A DNA stretch of 64,000 nt from Siphonodentalium dalli. Lineage: Eukaryota; Mollusca; Scaphopoda; Gadilida; Siphonodentaliidae. A program made the position numbers and the translations under genes. Of the stretch, positions 43,522 through 54,949 are shown piece by piece; the first letter of the stretch is position 1; the number at the start of each line of letters is the position of its first letter. The stretch is from contig CP136066.1 in NCBI GenBank assembly GCA_032622095.1, positions 193,802,816 through 193,866,815 of the forward strand, given 5' to 3'. Below the pieces are notes generated by a model, which made no database searches, was not told the DNA's origin, and saw only the letters and a list, made by a program, of their open reading frames with translations.

Positions 43522-44006
43522 TTGTGTGTTACTATTATTATATACATTGTATAAGTGGATCATGATTTCCGAAGAAGTCTGGCTGCCAGAATGATGACAT
43601 GGAATTTGGACCTGTAACCAACAACCAACTACTTTTTGCCAAAGGTAATGCTGCACATCATTATTATGTGACAAACGTGTCGCCTTTTCAAGAAACTGTT
43701 TCGAAATTACTACCATAATAGTCCATTGGTTCCTCCAGATTCTCCAGATACAAGTTTTGTTGTTAGTTATATCGGATATGTGGAGCGCTATATAGTGAAG
43801 TGGTGATTCTGTTGGATTATTGGATATATCACTATTTAGTGGTTCTAAATGTAAATGTTAATTCGTTTAGTTTCATCGTTGGATTAGTGGTCCTAAGAAT
43901 ATTTTCGGAACTGGATTAGTTTTGTGGAATAATTATAATAAATGTAATTATTCTACTAGTTAATAAATAATTCAACCAATGCATGTGTTACTATTGCCAC
44001 CCCCTC
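43522..44006. other. Unassigned spacer
   Basis: AT-rich sequence between the open frame and the foldback. A minus-strand frame of 71 codons (43716-43501) has no recognised domain. Confidence 0.3.
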
Positions 44007-44432
44007 CGTTCGTCCTGTTGTATTTTTGATAAATCACACCCAATTCCCAAGGCTGGCAAACTAATATTTCAGTGATATCCATTGTTCGAGACGCGCCACT
44101 CTTAACAAACAAATCGCGCGGTCGTTTCAATGCAGCTTCAGTTATTATACAAGAGGACATGCATCCCCCACCCGCACTCCCCTTATACGCCGTCCCTATA
44201 TATGTGCCTGCTTAGTATATTAGAGGTGCATAAATAGTAACGGCGTATAATGGCAGTGTGTTTGGGGGAAGCAGAGCGCTGCTCGTGCCCCCGTGGCCTC
44301 TGGTAATTGAAGCTACTTCCAAGCGACCGTGCGATTTGTTGTGAGTTGAGTGTGCCTAACAATGGGGTAATCATTGAACTATTCATTCGCCAGCCTTGGG
44401 AATCGGTGTGCTTTACCAAAAATCAGGGAACG
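44007..44432. repeat. Foldback element with ~190-bp arms
   Basis: The left arm (from CGTTCGTCCTGTTGTATTTTTG) and right arm (ending CAGGGAACG) pair through ATTCCCAAGGCTGGC / GCCAGCCTTGGGAAT and AAATCGCGCGGTCG / CGACCGTGCGATTT. They also pair through TTATACGCCGT / ACGGCGTATAA. It inserts just downstream of the LINE endonuclease piece. No target duplication is clear. Confidence 0.68.
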
Positions 44433-44454
44433 ATTGCAACAATGGGATTGTGCT

Positions 44455-44940
44455 CTAAGTTATCTTATGTTCTGTTGTCGCATAAGGCGTATATGGATTA
44501 TACCTTGGGAAAAGTTGTGATTTCAACGAAACGACCAAAGGGAAGTGGTCAGATGTCAGGTAATCGTAATCTACCTCCATTGAACCGACAGCTGAGTCCA
44601 TTGACTTGGTAGTTATACAATTATCCAGCCATGACACTGAACCGTGTTCTGAACTAAGAAACGTGAATGTGTTAGACGCAGGTCCAAAGAAATTGACATC
44701 CGATAATACTAAAGATGATTCTTCGCAGAATTCCAACAACTGACTCATATTACCCGTCTTCCTGATAGCACATATATTAAAATCGCCGAAGATAAGAATA
44801 TTGCTAGTATTAGCCTATTGTATGATTGCATTGATTTTGCCAAGGTAATCAGCATATAACTCGGCGGTACTCTCTTCGTCGACTGGAAGATACACACAGA
44901 GAATTATAATTGATACCAATCGTGAACCTCAGTTAAGTAT
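44455..44940 (-). pseudogene. APE-type endonuclease fragment of a non-LTR retrotransposon
   Basis: The minus strand encodes VYLPVDEESTAELYADYLG, then ILIFGDFNICA, where the catalytic GDFN box is intact (about 44776-44795). Next come FCEESSLVLSDV, SNTFTFLSSEHGSVSWLDNC and YDYLTSDHFPLVVSL, where the SDH box is intact. These are the successive motifs of LINE endonucleases. One in-frame stop lies before the GDFN box (near 44817). From 44748 to 44455 the frame is open. The fragment ends at the foldback beginning at 44432, and the linker piece at 42917-43140 may be its continuation. Catalytic residues are better preserved here than in the copy near 26 kb. Confidence 0.75.
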
Positions 44941-45927
44941 CTTTCGCGTTTAAATAGTGTGCGTAACAGGGTCCTATATATATATACTATAGAATACAAT
45001 TTTTGTAATATCAGCGTTAATTTGTGATTTACTAATTTTGTAATACATATTTTGTGTTCTATAGTATTGGACTGTATTTCTATCAGTGTATTTCTATCAG
45101 TGTATTTCTTTCATTGTAGATTGAAACTAAACATATGCCCAAAACTCTTTATATGCCAAATATATTGACATGTAATGACTTATTATGATCTTTTTTTGGC
45201 GAACCATCTATATACCGGGATTCACTTGACCGGAAATCTTTGCATTTGGTGGAGAAAAATGGGGCCTGAAAATTTCATCTTTGCATGTTTCCATAGTACT
45301 CGAACGCTACAGCTTTGTAATATGTCAAAAATCGCAATACGGAATGAAAAAGTACTGACCAAGCTTGTTCTATAGTACAGCATAATACCATTTGTGTAAA
45401 ACAAATCATTATTAGATTACAACTGCATAGGCTACATTATCTATTTTTCACGTCGTGTTCACGACGATTTTCCATGCGGATAATGGTGAGTGCGAATAGC
45501 TGGGTACATGTTCTTTGTAATGCGGTCACCGAATCTCAATTGTTAACCCATTGAGATGGTTTACGCGCAATGGAGTTGAAAGGAGATAACCATGTCAGCG
45601 GCCTAGATTTAATTATGAATGGAATTAAAGAGTTATAGTAAATTGTCGCGCTTGGACTCTTTGTGTGAATGTACACGAATACGGTGAATCGGGGTGGTGG
45701 CATTTCGTGTTGAAACAGTCACTGATAATTTCAGGCTAAGTTGCATTAAGAATCAGTAGACACCAAATATTTACCATGACGTTATGCAACCCATTTGAAC
45801 CGCATGGCATTTGTGTGCTCAAGAAGTTTGCGTTCACCTTGTGGTCTAAACAATTTAATTTGGCCAATAGTGCCGCACATAATATTCCATGAGTGAATTC
45901 TTAGAAAAAATCGGGGTCCCCTGATCC
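44941..45927. other. Intergenic stretch, no gene seen
   Basis: It contains a short triplicate TATTTCTATCAGTG-type repeat at 45075-45115. Nothing else was recognised. Confidence 0.35.
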
Positions 45928-45931
45928 TTAA

Positions 45932-46350
45932 AGGCCCACTTAATTTTCGAATCACCAGATCACATTATACACAACATATTCCATATTATATACCATTTAA
46001 AAGAGGAAGCTCCAACACATTGTATTATTAATAGATCCGGTCAAATAAACTGGGAACATGTTGTTTCTGTTGAGGTACGAAGGTGTGTCCTGTATTTAAT
46101 TTTGATCCGGACTGTACTATAAAGTCTATTATACACAATGGAAGGGGAATAACTCTATCTCTTAGTTTGAATTCTGATGAATTCTGGGTTGACAAGGGGG
46201 GGGTCTTGGAATGAATCTCTATCACTTGATGGACAGTCCTAGGCCACAGCTGGTTCTTATCCAGGTGGAATATATATTTTTTGGTTCCTCTTCCAAATGG
46301 TATATAATATGGAATAATGTTATCTGGATATTCGAAAATTAAGTGGGCCT
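45932..46350. mobile_element. TTAA-flanked MITE, family T4, copy 1
   Basis: This 419-bp element has TTAA at 45928-45931 and 46351-46354. The ends are AGGCCCACTTAATTTTCGAA and its near-perfect complement. The second copy is at 60397-60858. An open minus frame of 65 codons (46225-46028) has no domain. Confidence 0.87.
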
Positions 46351-46354
46351 TTAA

Positions 46355-48300
46355 CTTACCACTGTAGTAGTGCGTGTTGGTTATAAACCAAATGTCATAT
46401 GTTTACCTAAATTCAGCCGCTTAGTTGGGTATAAATTAAGTATAGGTATAGTTTAAGTAGATGGTGCTATATATAGGCCTATGTTTTACAATCGAGGTTG
46501 GATTTCCCCGGAGACCCTGGACGAGGGAGTGTTGGTCCACATTGGAATTTCCAAATGAATACCATCCTTGACACAGGTCGAAAATACCAAGTCCGAGAAC
46601 AGCCATCGCACCCCCATCACGGGTTGAATTTTTCCAGCTGCATGGTACCTCAAACTTGTCAACTATTAAGGTCTAGATGTTCCAACTAATATTTCAGCCG
46701 CTGTCCATGCCAAAAGCTTGCTAGACAAATCAGGTTCCACCCGTGGTAATATTGCTATATAAAGTTGATGTGGCCATTTGAAGGGCAACCGATATGTGTG
46801 TTTGCCGACCATTTTCGACAAACCGCTAAGAAACATGTAACATAAAATATCTGAAAATAGTAAGTATATATTCCACATGATACCGAAGGAATAACTTTTC
46901 ACCGTTCGCAATTGTGGTCAAAATAACCCAAGTATCGGAAAATAGTCACACATAATGTACCTTTATTCATCAACTAAATCACTCACCAATTGACACAAAT
47001 AGGCATTGCCGGGTATATCATTCGCATATATCATTAGAGTAATTTCCCTTGACAAAATCACAAATGTTTAGATGTGCGTTTAACGAACGGTGGTCGATAG
47101 TACTCGATTTGCCGTCTTTTTGTGATCTACAAGAAATCGCGTTCGCTGTTAAATTACAGTGGTCTATAGTAATCGACACCTTCTGTACGGCTCAAACAAG
47201 CCTGCTATTACAAAAAAATGTATTCTATATTATAGGCCCCTGGTGGCACATTCAAACACCATTCATACCCATCGTATTAATCGATCATACCGGGTAGCCG
47301 GACTTGTACTTATCAAAGTCCCCGCATGCGGATGTCATTCGACGTATATGTTGATTGCCCAATAGGGACTCACTGTTTCCACAATTAGAAAGTGACATTC
47401 GGGCGGCAGCGTTACTTCCAATAGACTGCTACAACCAACACATGTTAGCAAATTCTCCAACATAGTGCCGAAGAGGATATGCATCGATCATGGCTCAGCA
47501 AACAACGCACGGATACGCAGTGAGCTGTGTAATGTACTTACAGGCGATAGTGTGCGTTCCAGATACTATAATGCATGTGGATAATTGTAAAGTTTAATAA
47601 CCTACATTAGTGAGAGCAATACATTGACAGTTCTGTTTAGTCACGACGCATTCACAATACGTATACGTATATGGTGCCAGCATGATTGTGCAACATAACT
47701 ACGTTAAATTGATATAAATCTGACAAAGCTTTGTACAGTTTTGTACAGTCCGCGCTGTCTCGATCAGGTATAGTCTACGACATAAAAGAGAGACACATGC
47801 ACATAAACACCGACTCGCATATACATAGACACAATGTATAGGGTATACAGACGTATGGATATATTCTGTTGATCTCGTGATGATGTCTAAAGCGTCCACA
47901 CTTTGACCTAAAAAAACAGGATCAAGAATTGTCGATGAAATTCACTTAATTGAAGAGGACAGGAATGCTAATCGTCGTTTGGTGTACATGTATGTTATAC
48001 GTCAGGTTAGAGTTTATGTGGATATGAGATTCAATTGACGATTCATCAGCTGTAGAAAATGGCGATCATAGGAGCGGCTGTGTTATAATCACAGGAACTG
48101 GAACTGTTCCACTAGTTATGTCCTATATAGAGTCGTTAGCCTGGTATGTGACGAAAGCGTTCTGTTATATGTACGTGTAGAAACACTATCAAATGGGACG
48201 CATTACATGTAGTTTAGTCAACTAGTTTTGGCTACAAGCAAACTTAACATATTTCTGTGTGACCTCCGTTCCTACATGGAAATAGAGCCGCGATGGTTTA
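46355..48300. other. Intergenic stretch, no gene seen
   Basis: About 2 kb upstream of the receptor gene. No promoter element could be identified with confidence. A T-rich run (48305-48370) lies directly before the receptor start. Confidence 0.4.
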
Positions 48301-48392
48301 GTTTGTTTTTGTGCCGTTGTGTTTTTTTGTTTGTTTTTTTTTAGGTTTTTTTTCTTCATTTCTTTCATTATTTCTTATTTATCGTTTTATTT

Positions 48393-49564
48393 ATGTCTCT
48401 GGAGCAAGGGACTATGGACGAGGTATTTACAGGAGAAACACCACAAACTGTGCAAACACCATACGAATATTCACACAATTCAACAATTTATCAACTTAAT
48501 GACGCACGCGCCAACATACTGATGCCTGTCGTCGTGTTCATGTCCTTTGTAATATTCACAGGAATCTCAGGGAATATTATCGTCATACTCATCTACGTCA
48601 AAAGGTTTAAGCGTACTGCTACTACCATAATGATCGTGACAGCCGCCATTTTGGATACACTCAGCTGTTTTCTTATTCTACCATTCGAAATTTCTGACAC
48701 CATTTATCCATATATTAATGGTTACGTCATGATTGTTCCGTGCAAGCTATTCAGATTTCTCGGATGGACTCTGACGTCAGCGTCATTCTTCATACTTGTT
48801 TCTCTGGGATACATAATATACTGTAAAGTAGTTCGACCATTGACCGTAATCACAACGAAGCGTGGTATCACATTCGTGTGGGTTTGCATTGTATTTGCTG
48901 CTTTTATTTCAGTGCCAATGACAATACTCTTTGGCTACCATACGGAAGTAATAGCATTCCAAGGACATCATCTCAATGGTTCGGACTGTTCCATAGATGA
49001 TGCGTTTGACAATACAGTGTGGGTACCTTTGTATGGTGGTTTCTTCTTGTTTATTTATGTTTCTTTCACGACATCAATGGTATTCTTCTACACGAATATA
49101 ATCCGCCAAATATGGAGGCTGAGAGAACGTACCAGTCTAGCTACCAATACTCAAGGATACAACGTGCGCAATTCGTCTAAAGCATATCAACCGTGAGCGG
49201 AACAAATGTGACATCCTGCGAAGAAATGCGTGTAGTCAGTGGCAAAACTGTAAAATCTACCAAAGCACACGTGATGTTTGCAGTCATTTCATCCACCATG
49301 ATTTTGTGGTTTGCTCCAATTTTTATTATCGACTTTATAAAAGTCCCGCTTCTGCTTGAGACGCGTAGAAAATCAGATCCCAATCTTGATCTTTTACTTG
49401 AGTTCTTTCAAAAGATGTTCGCACTAAGTTTCTGCACGAATCCGTTGGTGTACACCATCATGGATCGCAGATTCAGACAAGAATTCTCGAAATTCGTAAA
49501 GCTGAAATTTCCGGATGACGTTGATCGTAAGGCAAATGCCATGATCAGTCGCCAAAGACTTTGA
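48393..49564 (+). pseudogene. Intronless rhodopsin-class GPCR with a frame break in loop 3
   Basis: This is a seven-transmembrane receptor, probably for a peptide or amine, at the plasma membrane. Frame one (48393-49196, 267 codons) has an N-terminus with possible N-glycosylation at N29. It then has TM1 (43-69, with SGN), TM2 (77-99, ILDTLSCFLILPF), C117 before TM3 (118-143), TM4 (159-180), C199 in loop 2 and TM5 (210-236). It stops inside intracellular loop 3. The continuation is in another frame, open from 49181 to 49564, with TM6 (LWFAPIFIIDF) and TM7 ending NPLVYTIM, an intact NPxxY. A one-base loss (or two-base gain) at 49181-49195 would explain the break. DRY is replaced by IIY in IIYCKVVRPL, so the coupling arginine is absent, and the CWxP tryptophan is not in place. 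Single-exon structure is common in expanded invertebrate GPCR families. The ligand is unknown. An assembly error remains possible. Confidence 0.85.
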
Positions 49565-49630
49565 CATGTGCATATGGCTAGTATGGTGTATGGATTGATG
49601 TGTGCGTTTAGGAGCTAACGTCCGACAATA

Positions 49631-50066
49631 TGTGACCCGCCATATCAAATCCAGTCGGAAGTCGGGATTTTTTTACCCTGTGCCAATGCATTCTCTTATA
49701 TATGCGAGTCGACCATAGGTCGCCTCGCATATATAAGAGAATGCATTGGCCTAACAATTTTTTACAATTTTAATAATTTTTTCTTGTATTCTTCAACAAT
49801 TTTATAATTTCACCCATACAGAGCCCAGACAAACATGAGCAGACGACACTCTTCTATATGCTTCTATATACATTGCATGTTTTTTATTTTATGTCCTAAA
49901 AATTGTCAGAAACATTTATTTAAAACAAATGATAAAAAATTGTTAGGCCAATGCATTCTCTTATATATGCGATGCGACCTATGGTCGACTCGCATATATA
50001 AGAGAATGCATTGGCACAGGGTAAAAAAATCCCGACTTCCGACTGGATTTGATATGGCGGGTCACA
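49631..50066. mobile_element. Nested-hairpin foldback element H, copy 3 (best preserved)
   Basis: This 436-bp element has TIRs opening TGTGACCCGCCATATCAAATCC. Both 67-bp hairpins are intact (49683-49749, 49948-50014). The left hairpin centre reads GTCGACCATAGGTCGCC and the right one its complement, so the two modules are inverted relative to one another. It lies 66 bp downstream of the receptor's last codon and could have carried its 3' untranslated region away from the gene's polyadenylation signal, but no such signal was identified. Confidence 0.87.
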
Positions 50067-50790
50067 TATAGAACAGCAATAGAAACGTTCTCGTGACAAC
50101 GGGTTTGTTAACTAGATGTGGCGTGTTGTTGCGCGAATTAGTTTATTAAAATGTCAGTATTAGCCACATTTCATTTCCACTTGAAGTTGTTTTTGATTTT
50201 GTGCATGATTTTAGAACCATGTGCCATTTTAGCATAAACGGAGCTTGTACATCCATAACTATGTCCAGTGACGACGGGGATCTCTCGACTAACTTTGGTC
50301 AAAACTTTAAAAGGTTCGAAATTTAATGACTGGTGTAACATCAGTTGGAAATGTCACGTCAAACGTAAGTTGAAATTGATCTGAAAGTCTGATTTTCCAA
50401 CCAGTATTATGTGTGAACTCTGTTAAAGACATACTATGAAATTGTTTGTGCGCGTGAAATTGATAAGTTAGTACACGGGCGCAATGCCAACCTGGGGAAT
50501 GTATAGTATTCTACTAACATCGTCGAAAATTTCAAAGAAATCGACCATACCGCTCCATAGAAGACACCGTTTGAACTACGCTCAATTGTAAATATTTACA
50601 TCTCGAATAGGGACGCAACTATCGGCGATAAGCTAACACAAATGATTTCGACACGGAGAGTCTTTGTATTTTATTAATATATAATAATATCGGCGTGTGT
50701 TTTCAATTTGGATTAATATTCGTAAAAAATAACTACTTTGAGCAAGATTATTCTCAATTTATATTTGATCACCCTACCGGAGTGTTTCAC
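50067..50790. other. Intergenic stretch, no gene seen
   Basis: No features were recognised. Confidence 0.35.
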
Positions 50791-50799
50791 ATCACTCTA

Positions 50800-51065
50800 A
50801 GTTTAAACTGAAACTCGTCCGTTTTAGCTCAAATTGACGAAGCCAAGTTTGAGATATTGCAATGGGTTGGCGACCTTCTTCTGTGCATTCGTCCGTCAAC
50901 AATTTCATTTGGCAAACCCTACAGGCCACATTTCTCATCCAATCGTCATCAAATTTAATGCGGATCTTTGGCGTGACCTCTAGATTGGAGTAATCGATTT
51001 TTACTGGAATTCGTTGAACATATGGCCGCGCGCAGCCATAATTCATTATGCATTAAATTCATCTG
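50800..51065 (+). repeat. Single unit related to the 54.9-56.1 kb array
   Basis: It shares TTGACGAAGCCAAGTTTGAG, the GCGGATCTTTGGCGTGACC and CTCTAGATTGGAG words, a GTCCGTCAACAATTT word and TATGGCCGCGCGCAGCCAT. It is one diverged copy in the same orientation as the array. Confidence 0.6.
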
Positions 51066-51339
51066 CACACCATGCAGCCCACCTTTACCTGATTTAAAAA
51101 AAATTTAAATGTATATTAGTAGCCTGTCATTTGTAATAAAAATGGGTTTCGTAAAAAAATTGGGGATTTTGGGCAACATATTTTTTCGTAAAGCCCATAT
51201 ACTGGAGACATTGTAAACCAATGTTTACAAGCTTCTTATAATTCAGTTGCCTTAAAAAAATGGCGTTACCATAGCAACAGTATGTGATTTATGAGAATTC
51301 TAGAAAATGACCATATGTGAAGTATTTTAGTGATAACGG

Positions 51340-52000
51340 TGAGCTTATTGGTGGATATAGTTATATAATAATATTTAAATATATATCATCTCCAAGACGA
51401 ACCGCCAGAACTGATCTCGAGGGTCAAGGTCAACGTGAAAGGTCAAGGTCATTGTCAAAAATTGCTGTTTTTATCACTTCATGTCCTATTATTTGTCGTT
51501 ATGATGAACCTGTCTCAATTTGTTGCATCATATTGATATTTTTTTACATTCTGGAAACCATGGCCTTTATTTTGAGTCAAATATCATATCCATGGGATAA
51601 TTATTACTTATCTGACAGATTTTACGAAACATGTGACCGGGCAATGCCCACACCTAAAATGAGTAATTGCTCTTCCCAATAAACAATGACCACACCACCA
51701 GCGGGGCGGTTATAGGACAAAATTGTCAATTTTATGGTAAAAGAGTCAAAGTTGGCACACATGTATATGACATGATTATATTTTGGATACGATCCGAAGC
51801 TTGAAAATGTACACCGTTTGGGGAAAACGCCTGTTTTTGCCATACTCTAGCCATTATGTATTGCTAATGCCCAGAATCCTCATGGAAAACGCTTCACTGT
51901 GCATCTATTTTGATTGGACCATATACTTGTTTGAACATATATATTTTATATATGGGTAAATTCAAAATGCTATCGCCAACAGTATGGTAATAGGACGCAC
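51340..52000 (+). repeat. Dispersed repeat with AGGTCA half-sites, copy 1
   Basis: It is a diverged direct copy of 53655-54090. Both begin GGATATAGTTATATAATA, and both contain GGGTCAAGGTCA followed by AAAGGTCAAGGTCATTGTCAA. Both also share CTTGAAAATGTACACCGTT and TATTTTGATTGGA or TATTTGGATTGGA. No termini are clear. Confidence 0.6.
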
Positions 52001-52139
52001 GTACGTCAATAACAATATATATTTAACAACGGTTGAGCAACACAGATGACTTTCGTTGAGTGTTTTTGGTCTAACATAGTGAATTTGACAGAAAAAAAAT
52101 CAAAGTTGTGATTTAGTTCGAGATATTGTTGTGGAACAG

Positions 52140-52315
52140 GGATCAGTTCAGTTGAAAAGCTTTACAGTTATCGCCCTATATAGGATTGCTAAAGTACACT
52201 TAAGAGCCATAACTCAGGTAAAACATCTGCTTTGCAAAGATCGAGATATTTCTATGAAAAATCCATTTATCAACTATGCATCAAATCGGTCGACGTTTGA
52301 AAATGAGCCTTACTC
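52140..52315 (+). repeat. Repeat, inverted relative to about 58680-58765
   Basis: The phrase GAAAAATCCATTTATCAACT followed by GCATCAAATCGGTCG recurs as its complement near 58715-58760. The 64-codon frame across it (52131-52325) is therefore repeat-derived. Confidence 0.45.
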
Positions 52316-52739
52316 TGGGCCATAGTATATGTGTGTAGCTTTCACAGGTAAACCCGCATACCATAAATTGTGAAAATCCATAAGTTATAGAGAGTTAGGC
52401 TCGCCCGCACGCACGTGCGCCCACCCACCAACCGCTCTTCGTAAAAGTAGACTGTTTTGAAGAATAATTCGGCTGAATAAATACTGGGAAATGATAGTTG
52501 AACACCATTCCAATAGAACACAGACAGTATATGTAAGAAAGATGTAGGAAGGGAAAGAGATAATAGAGAGTGAAAGACAATATAGATGGAGAATGGAGTG
52601 ATTCTTAGAACATACCCTACATGTATTTGGTGGTTTGATTGTGTTATGCAATTATTATTTATACTCTAAAATGTTTTATAGTTTAACCTACATGCATGGA
52701 ATGTAATAGTAGTTATACATGTGGTTAGGTTTCTCTTAA

Positions 52740-53233
52740 AGGCACGTAAGGCCTTAGTTGTCGAAAATATTCATATTTGTTCCAATCACCGTAAACATAA
52801 AAACATTAAAACGCATACAGTTTCGTTCATATATACCATGACCATCGCGTAAACAGCATGTTATCACAAAGACCTATTATATTTTACCTAAGCAAGAGCC
52901 TGATTGTGTTACAGAAGACAGCACAATGCTGCTGGCTAATCACACACAAATGGCACAAACGCTCTTTACTAGTTTCATATCAGGAATTCACCAACAAATA
53001 ACGCTCTTTATGTTTACCATCATAATATAAACAAACACCAGAAAAGTAACTTTTTATGCTTTTATTTACATAACAATGGTCAAACAGATGACAATAACAT
53101 ACTGTTTATGCGATATTTCTTATTTGTATACGGACAAAGTCTGTCTACATTTTGATGTTCTTTCTGTTTGTGGCGGTTTTTGACGGGTGTAAATATTTTC
53201 ACAGGATACCCACCGCCAAGACCAACCGTACCT
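52740..53233 (+). mobile_element. TTAA-flanked MITE, family T1, copy C
   Basis: This 494-bp element has TTAA at 52736-52739 and 53234-53237. The ends are AGGCACGTAAGGCC and GACCAACCGTACCT. It is very close to copy B (17470-17964) and opposite to copy A. Confidence 0.87.
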
Positions 53234-53269
53234 TTAATGGCTGTTCTCATTTCACAATCAGTGATGGTG

Positions 53270-53632
53270 AGATGTGAAACTCAATGTTGCTCATCTCTTA
53301 TCATCCAGAACAAATCATTTAGTGAAAATGTATTGCTGCTCCGATTTAAGCAAAACAATAGTCGATGTCTTAGTGCACTTTATTGTATCAAATAATTAAT
53401 ATCATGTCATGGCATGTCCCATCCAATTATTTCAATCCCTGTGCGTGGGTTTATGAAAATGTATTTCAAATATTGAAAATAGGATGGTGGTCATGTCATG
53501 TATGGATTTTTGTCTTGGAGAGATCAACAGCACGTTATCGACACAAAAACTGCACTGTGGTTCCCCGTCTGCATTAAATCGTCATCACCTCTGCAACTGG
53601 CTGAACCTGTTTTTCATTGTTTTCACGTCCCC
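53270..53632 (+). repeat. Left arm of a ~360-bp inverted repeat spanning 5 kb
   Basis: It is the diverged reverse complement of 58220-58582. Shared phrases are AATGTATTGCTGCTCCGATT, TTGTATCAAATAATTAATATC and GTGGTTCCCCGTCTGCATT. The two arms could be ends of a decayed element or two independent copies. Confidence 0.65.
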
Positions 53633-53654
53633 AGAAAGCAGGACATTTTTATGG

Positions 53655-54090
53655 ATATAGTTATATAATACTATTTATATGTATATATAATCCATAACGG
53701 ACCACCAGTACTCATCTCAAGGGTCAAGGTCACTGCGAAAGGTCAAGGTCATTGTCAAACAATGCTATTTTTAATACTTTACGTCATATTATCAGTCTTT
53801 ATGTTGAAACATGAACATCACATGATTATAAGTCATGTTGGATATGATCCAAAGCTTGAAAATGTACACCGTTAGCAACCACTTTGGTGACAACACCTGT
53901 GTTTTGCAAAAAACTAGCCATTATGGATTGCTAATGTCCAGTAACCTCATGGGAAACTGTTTGCTATGCATCTATTTGGATTGGATATGCATCAGACCGT
54001 ATACTTGTTAGAGCGTATACCTTCTGTATATGGATAGATTCAAAATGGCCGCCATTTGAGCAAAAAACCCTTTTATGTAATGTGTGTATC
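53655..54090 (+). repeat. Dispersed repeat with AGGTCA half-sites, copy 2
   Basis: Partner of 51340-52000. The block GGGTCAAGGTCACTGCGAAA followed by GGTCAAGGTCATTGTC is nearly the same in both. Confidence 0.6.
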
Positions 54091-54945
54091 GCCATTTGTG
54101 GTGGAATTTGTGTAAATTTTTTATTTAAAAATTGAAATTGGGCCAGACAAAACAATACTCGGTTATTCTGATTTATATGTTGCATTTTAGAGCATACCAT
54201 GCAACAACTTGACTATATATAGGCCGGGGAATAATGGGTTAGCGCCCATATAAAGAGTTCAATTAATAGCCTAATTTTGTACAAATACTAATATTAATAT
54301 CCTGTTTAATGATAATAAATTAAGCAACATAATAAACACTTTCGTGACATTGTTAGTGGTACGAAGTTGTTCGGATGTTGATTCTCGGTCTTTCTCCATA
54401 CATGATATATCCTCCTGGCATATTAGCAAGAATGTTTATAGTGTGACGAACTTTTAGCTAGCTTAAAATTCCTTGACAACCGTTGCTATGGATCCACCCG
54501 ATAGCTCAAGTTCAAGAACATCAGTATTTTGCCAACAGGTGATAGGCTGGCACTGAATGGGCTTACGCAAGCAATAAGTACATACTCTACGCATTCTATT
54601 TCTTCAAAATATCAACTTATACAAAAGTAGGCACTGTTATAGGTCAGAGTTTCTATGATGCATATTAATTTATATTAACAATTGGAGGTTACAGGTGTGC
54701 ATGCTTCTCTTCGAATCTGTTATTGAATGCGAGCCCGACGATCCTATCATCCGATAGTTTGCGAAATCTTCACAGACTGGACTGAAGGATGAAACTGCAA
54801 CTTTGCATATAATTACTGTCGAGATTGGGAAGCAATAGTGGAGGAAATCGGACTAAATCTTAAATATGAGGGGAAACTAGTTTCCATTGAAACAACCTTA
54901 AATATTTGGTTAATAACACTAAACAATGCAGTCAATGACGTTTTA
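54091..54945. other. Intergenic stretch, no gene seen
   Basis: No features were recognised. The 134-codon frame starting at 54838 extends into the tandem array and is not considered a gene. Confidence 0.35.
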
Positions 54946-54949
54946 GCTC

